The notes below the pieces were generated by a model. That model had not been told where the DNA came from, ran no database searches, and was given only the letters and a program-made list of their open reading frames with translations. The position numbers and the translations under genes are program-made. Below, one piece after another: positions 63,701 through 64,000 of a stretch of DNA of 64,000 nucleotides. The stretch's first letter is position 1. Each line of letters begins with the position of its first letter. Source of the DNA: Craspedostauros australis (Eukaryota; Bacillariophyta; Bacillariophyceae; Mastogloiales; Achnanthaceae); NCBI GenBank assembly GCA_026770025.1, contig JAMXDE010000008.1:1426001-1490000 (forward strand). Reading direction: 5' to 3'.

Positions 63701-63957
63701 AGTCGGATGTCGCGCGGGTACGTCAAGATGGTGTCTCCGCTGTCTCGTTGCAGGATCGTTGGTGCCGGTTCCTCATGATTGGCCTTTGTCTGACTTGTGT
63801 TGCTGCTCTCGATCTCTTCGCTGGCAATCACGGGATCGTGATGCTGATCGTTGCCATCATTGGCATTTGCAGTTGCCTTTGTTGCAACAGCCGCACTTCC
63901 GTCACCGTCAGCCACAGATTGATGGCCATCGGCATTATCGTTGGTTTCGTTCGTCAT
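60742..63957 (-). CDS. Aralar-like mitochondrial carrier with cNMP-binding-like N terminus
   Basis: One exon of 1071 residues. The C-terminal third (about 722-1022) has three mitochondrial-carrier repeats: [30 protein letters not shown] and [15 protein letters not shown], each PxD/ExxKxR. [24 protein letters not shown] is typical of the aspartate/glutamate (aralar/citrin) carriers. Residues about 430-660 have degenerate EF-hand-like helices ([57 protein letters not shown]), as aralar does, but canonical calcium loops are not obvious. Residues 242-305 read [60 protein letters not shown], the beta-roll of a cyclic-nucleotide-binding domain (written here for position; key parts are the IIQEG, the GD..NE and the final ..A strand). 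[12 protein letters not shown] near 97 may be its first strands, split by an acidic insert of about 120 residues that contains RRRNS. Confidence 0.88.
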   Translation of the reverse strand: [1071 protein letters not shown]

Positions 63958-64000
63958 AGCTTCAATCAGTCGATCAGTCAGTCGATCAGTCCGTCTCCAC
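63958..64000. repeat. Short CAGTCGAT-type repeat at the window edge
   Basis: The last 43 bases hold imperfect copies of CAGTCGAT upstream of the carrier start codon. The promoter itself is mostly outside the window. Confidence 0.6.

Overview
The window looks like nuclear DNA of a photosynthetic stramenopile, most likely a diatom or a close relative. Genes are widely spaced and carry 0-2 short GT-AG introns (about 110-390 nt). Several predicted proteins begin with a signal peptide followed at the cleavage point by an aromatic residue and a basic, Ser-rich stretch (SHG|FAP, EA|FIP, HA|FLP), the ASAFAP-type signal for plastids of red-algal origin. Two more look targeted to the thylakoid lumen. 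Low-complexity Asn, Gln, Ala and acidic runs are frequent. The species call is inference.

Layout. 1-5.1 kb: a three-exon gene of unknown function (minus) diverges from an intact-looking two-exon PIF/Harbinger-IS5-like transposase (plus). 5.1-13.4 kb: a repeat nest with no recognisable host gene. It holds a foldback element with long inverted arms (6005-6739 and 8551-9211). A 1.81-kb element lies exactly at its palindromic centre, and a second copy of that element lies inverted at 11146-12965. Both copies sit between an A and a T without target duplication and have a hairpin near one end, so they look like non-autonomous Helitron-type elements with atypical termini. 13.4-64 kb: about twenty host genes.

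Host genes in order: mitochondrial-type 2,4-dienoyl-CoA reductase (minus); KIX-domain protein (minus, in two overlapping frames) diverging from a lipase maturation factor (plus); WD40 protein (plus); a small BET-type bromodomain protein with a 36-nt microexon (minus); FAD/NAD(P)-binding protein (minus); O-methyltransferase (minus); RNA polymerase III subunit RPC8 (minus); plastid DnaJ-like protein (plus); membrane PP2C phosphatase (minus); lumenal protein (minus); GT31-type glycosyltransferase (plus); second PP2C (plus); ankyrin-UBA protein (minus); plastid patatin-like phospholipase (plus); plastid HugZ-like FMN split-barrel protein (minus); membrane sulfotransferase (minus); quinone-reductase-like MDR protein (plus); second lumenal protein (minus); unknown acidic protein (plus); and an aralar-like mitochondrial carrier with a cyclic-nucleotide-binding-like region at its N terminus (minus).

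There is no operon logic. Plastid delivery is a shared theme (DnaJ, patatin, HugZ-like and two lumenal proteins). The enzymes touch lipid metabolism (dienoyl-CoA reductase, patatin, lipase maturation), the secretory path (GT31, sulfotransferase) and redox chemistry. The most unusual items are the Helitron-like/foldback nest, the carrier fusion, the minimal BET protein, the accessory gene beside the transposase and an apparent one-base frameshift in the DnaJ gene. All splice sites were read by eye from GT-AG signals, frame and protein-family continuity; no transcript data were available.
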